DNA from: Nematostella vectensis
Taxonomy: Eukaryota > Cnidaria > Anthozoa > Actiniaria > Edwardsiidae
Assembly (NCBI RefSeq): GCF_932526225.1
Contig: NC_064034.1
Location: 12,724,887-12,784,886, forward strand
Reading direction: 5' to 3'
Length of the DNA stretch: 60,000 bases
Under the pieces are notes generated by a model that worked only from the letters and a program-made list of their open reading frames with translations, made no database searches and was not told the origin of the DNA. A program made the translations under genes and the position numbers. The first letter of the stretch is position 1. Each line of letters begins with the position of its first letter. Below are positions 1-11,860 of the stretch, piece after piece.

Positions 1-900
1 TTATAAAAAAAAAAGCCATAATGTGAGCATTTGTGGTAAGGAATTTTTTTACAACGAGTAATAGCAAAGTAATGCAGCAATGAATAATGACTGCCATCCC
101 TGAGATTTACTGATCATAGCAAATCTATTTATTCCAGGATCAAATATAAACATTTAAACAGTACTTTCATGTAGTGTCTTTAAATTGCATACAATAAACA
201 GTGACTCGCGGCCAATCTGTATACGATTTAGCTTAATTTTTTTTTAATGAGACTCGCTGCCATTCTGTATAAGATTCATTTTAGTTTCAATATCCAGCTA
301 AAACTTTTCTTGGAGTGTCTTCATTCCGAGTGCGAAAGCAAGATAAATCCAGGGAAATTTTGTGCATTTGTATGACTTGATGAAACGTACAACTAGATAA
401 TTGGTGATCAATGTTATAGCCTGCTAGCAGTGGCTTACCCTTCCGCGTTCATTACAGTACGATTCGGTGAAGTCGTAAAAATAACCCTGCAAATGAGGTC
501 TGTTGCCGATGAGAAACAACACAAATAGGGTATATATGACGCACTGAGTCGGTAAAATCCCTGCTTAAACAGATAAGAAGAAATCACTGCTAGCAGAGAG
601 TTAAAAAGCGGCGTTCAACATGATTTTCCCGATTCAACGGAACCGCCATTTTGTTTTCCCACTCTGAGTTGAGGCGTGTCCGCGTGAGACTGGGCATAGT
701 AATACTCATCTCTGATTGGTTAATCAGATTGTTTATCAAATATAACCAAAAATGGTAATGTTCCGCACTGTGCACGTAAGTCCGTAGTTCATTGTAAATT
801 TACCAACAGTAAAATTCGTCGTTTACATGTGTTTAAACTTTTACTGCGTCTAAAATTAATCTGAATTCTACAAAAAAATTTGAAATTTTGTTCCTTCTTC

Positions 901-1070
901 ACATTTATTCGGTGGATAAGATTTTATCCGATAACTTTAACCGCTGGATAACTTTTATTCGGGCTATGCGCAACCGAATCACGCAACTCTTAATAACTTT
1001 TATCCGCTGGATAAGGATTTAACCGGTGGATAAGAGTTATCCGGGCTTTGTGCAAAAACAGGCCCTGTTT
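901..1070. repeat. Palindrome-rich dispersed-repeat fragment
   Basis: The motif GGATAA and its complement TTATCC recur many times, in both orientations, within about 170 bases, including TTATCC-GCT-GGATAA arrangements near 1008-1022. It looks like the end of a non-autonomous DNA transposon. I could not pair two terminal inverted repeats or find a target-site duplication, so the limits are approximate and the class is unknown. Confidence 0.4.
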
Positions 1071-2255
1071 AATTTTTCACAATTAAAAAGTATGAGATAA
1101 AACACCTGCTTTTGTTGGATTTATCATCCAGTGGCTAGCTTTGCCTCAGTAAAATTTTGATTCTGGCTACAGGCCTGGCAGGCTTGTGATAAACATGAAA
1201 GCTCTAGACGATGAGCCAATCAAGATTTAAGGTGTTTTCTTTACTCATGACAAAAAGCATTACTCTTAAAAAATACCATTATTGCCTGAAAATGGAAAAA
1301 AGTAACAATCTTGGGCCGGATACAGATGGTAAAATGTATTTTTTTATTTATTTGTTTTTTATACTTAAATGCCTTTATCGGGCTTGTTATCCGTTTCCCG
1401 CCCTTTAGAAAGGAGGCGTGACTAGTATCGCCCATTTTAAAGCGATTCAAGGAATCAATATTGAACAAACTAATTCTTTCACTGTCACCGCAAGTGGGCC
1501 ATCTCTATAATTTCTGGACTGGAAGTAAATAAATTTCCAAATTGTGACAATCACATCTGCGCATGATATGAGCAACTCGTTTTATGCCATATTCGTCGAG
1601 TGTTGAAAAACTGGTACATAACCTAGTATAAAAAAACTCATTCACAGTGCCAGTTCAATATAAAGTACAGTTGTCCACACGGAACAATACGAAGTAGCGA
1701 ATTCGATGTAGGTTGTAATGTGCGAAAAGTGTTGCCTTTCTTTATTCTTCAAGGTGTCGTTAATTGCCTTTAGGAAGACGTCCATGGTCTTATTAAAGAA
1801 ATGAAATCCTCGTCTATTTGCTCATTTCCACTGAATTGTTTTGAATCCACAGTCTAATGCGACAAAAGAGCAGACCCATTTCGAATTGATAGGCTAACCC
1901 TAGTTAGGAAATTGCTTTTTCTGAATTGTGATTATATACGTTTCCCCCAGATGTTATTGGTTTTCTCATGGATATCGATCCTCGAAGCTCCTTTCTAGTA
2001 AATATAGTAAATACAAAAGAAATTAAGAGCACAGCGTTATACACGATCGACAAATCTATCCGAACAAATAGATGAACTTTCTACATGACTCCATACAGCG
2101 CATTAATAACAGAATAGAAGCTAAAGCAATTTAAGCTGATTAATTTAATTATTTAGCTTAATAATTTATAGCGATTTAAGATATTGCAATCAATATTGCA
2201 ACGAACAAACTATTTCTTTAATAATTTTTATTTTAAACCTATTAAGACTGGGCAG

Positions 2256-2278
2256 CCCCCCCCCCCCCCCCCCCCCCC
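2256..2278. repeat. Poly-C homopolymer (23 bases)
   Basis: An uninterrupted run of 23 C residues lies in AT-rich DNA. Such a run can be length-variable or mis-sequenced, and it could fold as an i-motif, with a G-rich complement. A second run of 17 C lies at 12829-12845. Confidence 0.9.
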
Positions 2279-5200
2279 ACTCTTGGAAAACTGCTATTAC
2301 TTCTAAACCATAGTAGCTAAGAGACTAAAACTCCGTGACCTTCCCTGCGGAGATTTTGATAGCATTGATATGTCGATGTGACGCTCCATGTTACCCTGCC
2401 TAGCATTTTATTACATATAGGTTCCCAAAAATCTTTTAACTGGTTATTTTTTCCATATTTTGGTCCTGCTTCTCAGGTTTATGTGCCTGGTTTATCTTTG
2501 TTAGTTTATTTAGGTGACAAGTTTCACAGCAGTGTAAGAATTTTATTTTGGGTTGGTAAATTTTGCTCTCTCAAAACCGAAAATGCCACTTGATTTACTA
2601 GATGGCACTTTAAAAGCAAATATTATACATATTACCATTACTATGAGCCGTTAATACATGCATGCAAATCCTTTTTTCTGTTTTATTCAAGTTTTATTTT
2701 TATTCATTTATTTTTTTTATAAAAATCTAAGATAGCGGATCCAAGATGGCGGAAATTTTTACAAAACACTTGGTTAAAAATGTTTGAATAAAAGAATAGC
2801 CAAAAAAGAGCATGGCGATTCTAAAAATGCTGGTGATCATTGTCTGCAAATTTGATGGCCATAGCCTAAGCGCTTCAAGAAATATTGAACCCAACAGTCA
2901 CAGACAGCTCAAAATAGCCCAGTCTGAAAAGTGGAAATAAAATTTCATCTATAAAAAGAAGTATAATTCTGATTTCCCCCTAATTTTCACTTTCTGTATC
3001 AAATGAAAAAAAGCAGTTGGTTCAAACGCCCACTGATTAGTTACACGGCTACTTCTTATTTAATTTTCAATTTTAAACCGCAAAAATGAAGACAAAATAT
3101 TTAAAATGTCCAAACATTTTAATCATCAACGTCGAAACGATTTTATAGGCGAGTTAAGCAATAGCCTGGTTAGCAAAAGATTATACTAAGAAATGTTTAT
3201 TTTATTCAGCAACGCCATATTTTTGCCATGGGCACCCATTCTTGATTGGATACTTATATTACCCAAATAACGAATTGTGTGTTTTCGTCCTTGGCTGTCG
3301 TGTCATTTTGCGCTAAGCCGTATTCACAATAATTCTTCATTCATACTGCAAAGAGGGCGATGGCTTTACACATTAGTAGTAGATTGTAAAACATATAAAA
3401 ATCTATTATAGATTTTTATTTATTATATTTGCCAACCTTTGTTTTTGAATAGAGTGGTTTTCAAAATCCCGTGCAACAAAATTTAATTGTTAAAGTGAAA
3501 TAGTCAAGCCAGAACAAAAGAGAGCAAAGACATTACAGTGTTTTAGTACTAAATAAACTAAAAAAAATTCACGCTCTAATAGAACAAATGAAAGCTTAGC
3601 TCGTTGTTATTCCAGTCTTAAGAAAATTCCAATTTTCTAGCATTTTTATGTCTTCCGTCTTTGCCTCAGCAAATAATCATTTTTTCTTTGCCTCAGCAAA
3701 TACTCATATCGTCTCTTTGTCTTTTAGACGACATCTTCTTTACACGTGCAATGCCACATCTCCGCCCGCTAGTCCGCGGCAGATGATTGCAGCGAATAAT
3801 TTAGTCCCGGCCAGTGACTTTGACTGGCTTAATAAAACGTAGAAAAAAAAGTGAATTATAGAATCACAACTCAATGTTACAATTAGAAAGCCTACAGACG
3901 AGAGGTGATCTGCGTAATCGCTGTGGAAACAGGGACATAGATTTGTTTCGCGGTCATTTCGAGCATTAGCTTTTTCATCGAAGTCTCTTGCTCGAGACGT
4001 CAGCAAAACGGTGTATTTTTAGACGTTAAACGCTAAACGGAATAAAGAAAAATGCATGAAAATGATTTTTTTATTTTTCATAACATTAGTTTTGCTAGTC
4101 GAAATTACTATGCTCATTTCGTCGACATTTTGCAGCACTTTTTTCCAAAAACTACTATATTCATAACTACATTTTTGCAAAATTAGAGGGATTGAGAATC
4201 AGCTCCGTCAAAATCCTTTGAATAGCCTTCAAAGCTGCCACGTGACATTGTGAGGATTTCCCAGGCAATCAGCCGATATAATACGTAGACATATGTAACA
4301 AGGATTTTTTGGTTTGCACGCTACGTTTACGCTGCACCTAGAATTTCTTTTCTTAAAGGCATCAAATAGTCCCCTAAAAACGAAGGGTATATATTTTTTT
4401 TCTGAATAAATTTTAATTGCTGATAATCTTATTATTGGTGTTGTATTAACATTACTTGACTGCCTAGGTATATGCTGATTGACATTGTATTGTTTTCATC
4501 AAGCTTGTTCCCAGGCTGTTCTGGGTACTCGATTGGGTTGTTCGTCGTCAGTTTGACGTAGACTTGAAATTTACCCAGTAACCCCTAAAACGTATTTTTT
4601 ACAGGCTTTTGTCCATCCGGGGGGGGCTATACGCCATTTTGAACATTACCCAGAAACCCTAGAAACTGGTTGAGCTTTTTAAGGTCTTAAAAACACTGCT
4701 GACGTATATGATAGGCATCTGGTAATTTACCTTACTTGCGTCACATACGAAGTGTAACGACGCTTGCTTGTTTACTTTCGCAAAATATATTTAATTGTTG
4801 TAAATATAAATCTTGCCCCACGGCTATCGCATTAGTCTGTTGGTTTTCGTGGAAATTGCCTACACGTAGAAAAAAAAATCATTTAATTAAATTTTTATAC
4901 TTATTTTTGTTTCAAAATGTCTCATGCTGCTAAATCCCTTACTGCGTATTCAGTACACTCGGGGCTCGGTGAAAATCAAAGAACGAAAGCAAAACAGATG
5001 CTATTCACTCGGAAACAATATTTCTTAATATGACATGCGAATTTATCGGTTTTATCTCTATTTTCTATACACTGATGATGTTGATTGGAGCTTACACTCA
5101 TTAATGGAACCGTTTATTATTTAACTAGCACCGTTACTTCCCATTCGTTGCTTGACATTTTTTCGTATAAGAACCTTTTTGTGGGATTGTTTTTGTATTG

Positions 5201-6302
5201 TCTACAGTTTGTTACTACACATTTGATAAGAAAAAAAGCATTTTGACATTCGAAATCACTAAGGCCAGAAGTTAAAACTATAAGCTGAATTTGCGTCTTT
5301 TTCGCGTTTTAGTTAGTTTATCGCCGTCAGATTTCTCGCACTGGTTTCCTCGATTAGTATAAACAAGATGGGATTCTAAGCTTACAATAAAACACCAACC
5401 AGTTTAGAAAATATAAAAATGTTGTCAAGGAAAGCAGTTCCCATCTAATAAGGATATGACCTGGAGCGAGCGATGAGCAAAATGCGCGTTTGAAGGCGGC
5501 GACCTGCATTGCCTCTCTGCTAATTTAATTTTTTGCCTTTATCCGATCGCATGCGAATTTTTTTATCAACCTCATATGTGGTGTTTACCAGAAATACCAT
5601 TCATCATATACTAAAAAAAAGGAAAATGCATTACAGCTTTTAATCAAAGTTGCTTTTTTGCGTTCAAAAACTTGCTCTTTATAAGCATAAATGTTTCTCT
5701 TGCTGAAGCTTTTAAATCATCTTAAAAACTTCATTCAGCATTTTCACCATTCACTAGCGAGTTTTTGTGTAACAGCACAATTGCATCAATCATTTTGATT
5801 AACTTGAAACAAGTATACACCACACGTCGGCGGGCGATAACTTACTCTCCATTAACTCAGTTATACCACTGTTTTATTCGCAAGAAGAAATAACGAAAAT
5901 CGAGTCTAAAAGTATAACTAGCCGTTTGTTTGATTTTTGGTTATTACAAACCTTTTTGATTAACATAATCAAACCATACCTTTTTTGACTTTCGCACCTT
6001 CTTTGTTTATCATACTCAGGCAACAAGCCTTGCCCGAGCGATCTGTATTCCTTTTCGTGTTGTTGCCAAGAGTTTAGAGGAGACCTCATTTGATAACCGC
6101 GAATTAAAGCCCTTCTATGTCTTCCTTGTAAACTTACGAAGTGATATTATATCTAATACCTCAGCGTGAATCGAAGATAATGGTCCCTAGTAATGGTTAT
6201 AAATGGCATATGAATACGTACCTTGTAATCGAAACAACGGTCCGAAAAAGCTGTTCGCTGAGACAACCTCAGGAGTGACGGAAGCTCTAATGCTTTCGCG
6301 TT

Positions 6303-6599
6303 CTAGTTTTTTAGTCTGATACTTCGCCAAGTCGCATCCAGAGCTTGAGGCTTAACGGCGTATCCCATATCACGTAGAATCCGTGACAGGCCTGACAGAG
6401 CTCCTTGCAAGCTTCTCTTATCAACCCTCTTTTGCCAATGTACCGGATTATTAACGTTCATTATAGCAACGCCTTCTCCGATGGTGACATACCGTGTCGC
6501 TCGCGTGCCGTCAATGTCACATCGTAAACAAATCACATACTTTGCTTGTCGCGTTTTTTGAATGTATGCAGTTATCGTTAAGTAGTCAGCGAGCGGAAA
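6303..6599 (-). pseudogene. Minus-strand open frame of unknown origin
   Basis: A 98-codon frame is open from 6599 down to a TAG at 6303-6305. It has no ATG near its upstream end; the first ATG is in the middle, before NVNNPVHWQKR. The composition is protein-like (for example DIDGTRATRYVTIGEG, ALSGLSRILRDMGY) and not low complexity. After the TAG the same frame stays open to about 6126, passing a good donor-like ACAAG/GTACGT. I do not recognise the family. It could be an internal exon of a decayed gene, a transposon remnant or chance. No upstream acceptor with a clear pyrimidine tract is visible. Confidence 0.25.
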
Positions 6600-8162
6600 T
6601 TACAAGCCAAGTGAAACACCATTCCTTTTGAATTGAATATTCCTAAAGCATTTATTTTCCAAGAGGGTTAGTGTTAAGAAGATAAGCTTGGATTTCACTT
6701 TTAACACAACGAAGTTATGTTTTTATTTTATTAGATTCTCGAACCAGTTAGGCTAGCTTTGCTAGTTGGTTATGCCGATGTTAGTTGGTTTTTGCTCTTA
6801 TCGCGTTGTTGTGTTTTGTAAATCATCAATAGCTTGGTTTTCGTATGCGCATAGTGATTTGTCCTTAAAGTCACTTTTTCACCATCGTATCTTACTTTTT
6901 ATCTCACTCATTTTATTACTATTGATTTATTGTTGTACTACGATCAATTAAAATTAAAACAGAAACATTTACAGTGCATTTGGGTACGGTAGAATCCTTT
7001 TGAGGATTTCATTTTTTTCAAAGGCAATAAATCAATTCATCTATGAGTTCGCTATCTTTGTTTTCAATCTAGAAAGTGCTAGTTAACTGTGCTTTTGTCA
7101 GTCATTTTTTTTTTGGGGTTTATTTTTCAGGTTTCACAATACTATAGACATGTCGGCATTCGGCAGGAAAGGCATATTACCGTCAATTTAAGCTAACATC
7201 TAATCGCACAATGACTAAAATGTTTATTTTCCTTTTGGCTTTATTCGGAAGGTTCCACAGATCAATGCTGAATGCACCCTCGTCATTCGCGTCACGAGCG
7301 CACATTTTTTCACGAATGCGGAACGTAATTGAACTCAAACAAGTGCGTTATTTTATTGTTTCTCAGAGATGGAAAAGTCACGTTTGTATCATCGCGCTTT
7401 TCTTTACAATATTCTTATTGACAAGTATAATAAATATCTACATTTATTAAGTTATAATATCTATAACATCGTTAAATCTAGCTTTACTCGGAATGTACGA
7501 CTTCTTTGTCCAACTGTTCGCGCTGGTTGCATGAGGCTAAGGCAAGTAAACGTTTCGAGATCGAGATGTCCATGTTTTTTTTCTCTTTGACTCAAATCAG
7601 TAGGATGGAAAAAAAGAAGAGAGAAAAACTAAAGCATCGAGAAAAGTTAAGAAAAAAAAATTAAAATGGGGGAAAAGACGATCTTCTGCTAAATTACGAG
7701 TTTATTACCAGAAAGGTTTATCTGAGTAGATAGCGTAGATAACGATACAAAGGTGGTTTTAATGTTTGTTTTTTTTTTGAAGGAAAAAACACCGGAGAAA
7801 GTTCCGCTGTAATGGCTATTCTATTCCGCGCCGGCGACGGGACCTCACTTCAAATTACTCGTATCTCTATCGCTACCATAGTGAGACTTTTTAAGTTTTT
7901 CTTAAAATGCAAGTTGAACTTGTGAAACGGTGGAAGCTAATGTTGATTTCCTGATTGTTTTAAGGAGGGAAGACCTAGCTTTCTGATGAAGACTTTCTGC
8001 CATCGTTTACGTGCAACGAATGTTAGGTAATGATGTAACAAAATGCCAAATTTCCTTAATGGCTAAGTCGAATGATGACCTCAATTATCTGAAGCATACA
8101 CTCAGTACAGCCACCATTCCAGACACCCTTCACAACGTAAAAATAATAAAAAAAGTCGCCAG

Positions 8163-8209
8163 TGACGTCATTCCATTTCACAATGACGTCACAAGTAGTC
8201 ATGACGTCA
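8163..8209. promoter_or_regulatory. Cluster of three perfect CRE (TGACGTCA) sites
   Basis: TGACGTCA occurs at 8163-8170, 8184-8191 and 8202-8209, with start-to-start spacing of 21 and 18 bases, close to two helical turns. This octamer is the consensus site for CREB/ATF bZIP factors. No gene start is visible nearby. It could be an enhancer or the relic of a repeat. The foldback element 1.1 kb downstream also carries TGACGTCA palindromes. Confidence 0.5.
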
Positions 8210-9270
8210 TTTCTTGATCACTTGCTAATGGATCTGTGCGCGCATTTAATTCTGCGATGTCAATTATCGAGATAAGGAATTTCTCTCTACCAATTGTCAT
8301 TAGCATTTTTTTTTCCGGTTAGACCCTCTTCAGTTTCTTTTACCTAATACTTTTTTGTAGTTGTCAATATTTGTTTTGTTCCCTACCTCGTCTATAATAG
8401 CTTTTTCAAGGTGTGAATTGACCAGTGCATGATATTTGTTATGTGTCAAATCTCTTCGCCTGTCTTCAGCAGGATGTTCAATTTCTTTAAAAAGTTAAAA
8501 CCCTTTTAATCCATGACGCACCAGGAAATGAAAAATTTTCTTTACGGAACGTAGGGATTATTTCTTGTTTTACCGTCGTCGCTATTCGAATGTTATCGAA
8601 AATACCGACTCGTTGCATTAATCGTGAGGCACGGAACAAGGAAAAGGGGAAAACAAAACAAGACAAAAACAAGAGGGTTTTGTAAATATTCGAGAGCACC
8701 TTTTTATCATCTAGCACTTCCGTAAATATCGCGTCAGGTAAATGTAAACCTTAGCAGTAAAAACATTTTTGAGGGCTGAATATTATTGATATATACTTGT
8801 CGGTATCTTAACCTCGCTAATACGAACAAAGCTCCCTTCCTTCTCCTCGCTTACACTAATGATATGCTATTGTGTAAGCCCCCCGTTTTTGCTCGAAGTC
8901 TCACTAATATGAACTGCCCAAGTAATCTTACGATGTTGGAGTGGAATCTTTGTCCTACAAATCACCTAATATTCTGTGGAGTCATGTCGAGTCATTTTTT
9001 AATTTTATTTTTAGATATTTATTTTACTTGGTTTGGCTGAAAGTGAATAATAAAATCATAGACTGAAGCAACATCGCCTCTATTTCATGAGAAAACACAC
9101 ATCTAGAACCCTGCATCCAGAATCCTCTTCTTTAAAGCGGCGGTTCCCCCTCCTCTCTCCCCTCCCTCAGGATTTTTTTTTACCTTGTCCCAGCCTCGCG
9201 CAGCCTATATGACGGAACTCGAACTTGGTTGGACCAATCGACCGCTACCAAAACCTACGATTTTCCCCTG

Positions 9271-9835
9271 TATCGCCCATAAATGTTATAACAACCATAA
9301 ATATAATAACACTTAGCCCATAAATGTTATAACAACCATAAATATAATAACACATCGCCCATAAATGTTATAACAACCATAAATATAATACCACATCGCC
9401 CATAAATGTTATAACAACCATAAATATAATAACACATCGCCCATAAATGTAAAACAGTCAACCATAAATGTAAGAACACATCGCCCATAAATGTTATAAA
9501 CCACGTTAACCATAAATGTAATAACACATCGCCCATAAATGTAATAAACAGTCAACCTTAAATGTAAGAACACGTCGACCATAAATGTTATAAACCACGT
9601 TAACCATAAATATAATAACACATCGCCCATAAATGTAATAAACAGTCAACCATAAATGTAAGAACACGTCGACCATAAATGTTATAAACCACGTTAACCA
9701 TAAATATAATAACACATCGCCCATAAATGTAATAAACAGTCAACCATAAATGTAAGAACACGTCGACCATAAATGTTATAAACCACGTTAACCATAAATG
9801 TAATAATACGTCGCCCATAAATGTTATAACTTATA
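9271..9835. repeat. Short tandem repeats in the left foldback arm
   Basis: Units containing CCATAAATGT alternate with GTTATAAC or TAATAACA. The first copies have a period of about 42. Then a higher-order unit of exactly 94 bp repeats, with equivalent points at 9506, 9600 and 9694. The open frames seen on the minus strand are products of this repetition, not genes. The inverted counterpart lies at about 11697-11850. Confidence 0.85.
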
Positions 9836-9859
9836 ATTTTGACTCGTAGAAACAACATT

Positions 9860-10420
9860 ACACAACCAAAATTGGCAGATGTCTTGTAGGTGTCAAGGGG
9901 GGTGCAACGATATGTCAACTGGGCATGACATCAACGATGACGTTACTAAAAACGGCAATACTCATATCTCATCATAGAAACATCATAAGGTGGTCTAACT
10001 TGGCAGATGTCATGTAGGTGTCAAGGGGGGTGCAACGATATGTCAACTGAGCATGACATCAACGATGACGTTACTAAAAGCGGCAATACCCATATCTAAT
10101 CATAGAAACATCATAAGGCGGTCTAACTTGGCAGATGTAGGTGTCAAGGGGGGTGCAACGATATGGTGCCCCGGCATGATGTCATCGATGACGTCAATAA
10201 AAACGGCAATACTCATAGTTCATTATAGAAACATCATTACGCGGTCTAACTTGGCAGATGCGAAGTAGGTGTCAAGGGGGGTGCAACGATATGTCAACTC
10301 AGCATGACGTCATCGATGACGTCATTGAAAACGGCAATACTAATATCTCATCATAGAAACATCATTAGGCGCTCTAACTTGACAGATGTCATTTAGGTGT
10401 GAAGGGGGTGTGCAACATTA
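9860..10420. repeat. Tandem units of about 125 bp in the left foldback arm
   Basis: Four to five units carry GGGGGGTGCAACGATATG, a CRE-like palindromic stretch, AAACGGCAATACTCATA and ATCATAGAAACATCAT. The copy near 10304-10325 contains a perfect 22-bp palindrome made of two TGACGTCA sites back to back. Two units in inverted orientation form the inner right arm (about 11400-11690). Confidence 0.85.
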
Positions 10421-11399
10421 TGCATATAATTCAATCATATCAGTCAATCGCGGGCAGCCCGTGGGGGACTCTCCAGAAAAGTAATCAGGGCGATCGAACT
10501 ATCTTTTATGGTATACAATTTTTACCAACTGCTATCCTTTAGAGGATTTTTAAGACTTTTTCCAATTCTGCTAGTCTCACGCTAATGGTGGCCCTTATCG
10601 CCCGAAATGTATTTCACAATAAACCACAATTCAACTAATCGGTTGATACTTCCGGCTTTATCGTCGGTAATAATACAGGCGCTATCAGCTAATTAAAACA
10701 GCATTGTTCTCGCAATACTAAATAGAAAACGTCAACAAAATAGTTTGACAGTTTACGAGATAAACCAAAATTCTAGGCCCGTATTTTATCGTGCCCGAAT
10801 CCCAATTACTGCGACTTCCAAGTCGTGAATCGCGATCGAAAACTACGGCAAGAGAGTGATCCAGCAGGACTATGAGAGGTCTCACTTCTCCTTGCTCAAA
10901 GATTTCAAAGGCTCTCCTATATCTGCTGTCATCAAGTTCTTTTTCTGCCGAAATTTTACGGTTCTTTCCTGCAAACTTGGTATTCGATTCATTGTTTAGA
11001 CCGAGAGATCAATCAACGAGAGCTGCACGAATGACGCTGTGAATCATTTGACTGCATAGTGTGTACGGGAAAAAAATGACCGTTTTATTTCCTTTGAAAA
11101 TAATAAGGATTATGATTAGAACTATGAAATAATGATGGAATGTGCATTCTTTCTGGAATTAATGCACAACAAAGCCGAGGTGAAACACTTTAACACAATC
11201 GCGCATAAACCATAGAATTGGGATATGTTATCTGCAGAGCCCGCTAAACGCAGTTCGATTTTCCTTGGAAACCCATTTCCCATTGATTTCCATTCATACT
11301 GGATGCGACGGCTGGTCTCGATCACCCCAAGGTCAGGCCTTGATTGACTACGCGCTAATCCCAAACGATCCCAAACCAGACGACGTTCTTGAATCCGCC

Positions 11400-11855
11400 G
11401 ATCTTGAATCCGCCTTATGATGTTTCTAGGATGAGATAAGAGTATTACCGTTTTTAGTGACGTCATCGTAGACGTCATGCTCAGTTGACATATCGTTGCA
11501 CCCCCCTTGACACCTACATGACATCTGCCAAGTTAGACCGCCTTATGATGTTTCTAGGATGAGATAAGAGTATTGCCGTTTTTAGTGACGTCATCGATGA
11601 CGTCATTCTGAGTTGACATATCGTTGCACCCCCTTGACACCAACATGACATCTGAGAAGTTTGGTTACCTAATGTTTCTACGAGTCGAAATTATAAGTTG
11701 TAACATTTATGGGCGATGTGTTATTACATTTATGGTTGACGTGGTTTATAACATTTATGGGCGACGTGTTCTTACATTTATGGTTGACTGTTTATTACAT
11801 TTATGGGCGATGTGTTATTACATTTATGGTTGTTATGACATTTATGGGTGATACA
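11400..11855. repeat. Right inverted arm of the foldback element
   Basis: This is the reverse complement of the left arm in the mirrored order. Two units of about 125 bp (again with CRE palindromes, e.g. 11585-11606) are followed by the short CATTTATGG repeats, ending in GATACA. It is much shorter than the left arm (about 0.45 kb against 1.15 kb), so the arms have gained or lost repeat copies independently. Confidence 0.8.
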
Positions 11856-11860
11856 TCCCC

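Larger units (their letters stand above)
1..9263. other. Gene-poor non-coding stretch
   Basis: No convincing coding gene was found here. Open frames are short, mostly lack a proper ATG, and have no family resemblance. The stretch contains a 23-base C homopolymer (2256-2278), a two-copy imperfect direct repeat near 201-282, a small palindrome-rich repeat (901-1070), a minus-strand open frame with one internal stop (6303-6599) and a cluster of three CRE-like sites (8163-8209). These are listed separately. The rest is AT-rich with frequent A/T runs. I see nothing else that I can name. Confidence 0.6.
9269..11855. mobile_element. Foldback-type DNA transposon with repetitive inverted arms
   Basis: The outer ends read TGTATC at 9269 and GATACA ending at 11855, and the same five bases TCCCC flank both sides (9264-9268 and 11856-11860), which I read as a target-site duplication. 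The left arm (to about 10420) consists of short tandem repeats followed by units of about 125 bp. The right arm (from about 11400) is the inverted counterpart in shorter form. The core (about 10430-11390) has no recognisable transposase. Long inverted repeats made of internal tandem repeats are typical of Foldback/Galileo-like elements. TGT...ACA ends with a short duplication also recall Ginger elements. The superfamily is not settled and the element appears non-autonomous. Confidence 0.75.

Noticed and set aside
2743-2790. YY1-like AAGATGGCGG with an ATG
   Set aside because: The frame closes after 13 codons and no exon or promoter context follows.
9327-9918. Staggered minus-strand frames of about 70 codons
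   Set aside because: Generated by the 94-bp repeats in the foldback arm, with the same pattern repeated at 94-bp offsets.
11122-11478. 118-codon minus-strand frame in the foldback core
   Set aside because: It begins inside a 125-bp arm repeat and has no similarity to a transposase or other family that I can see.
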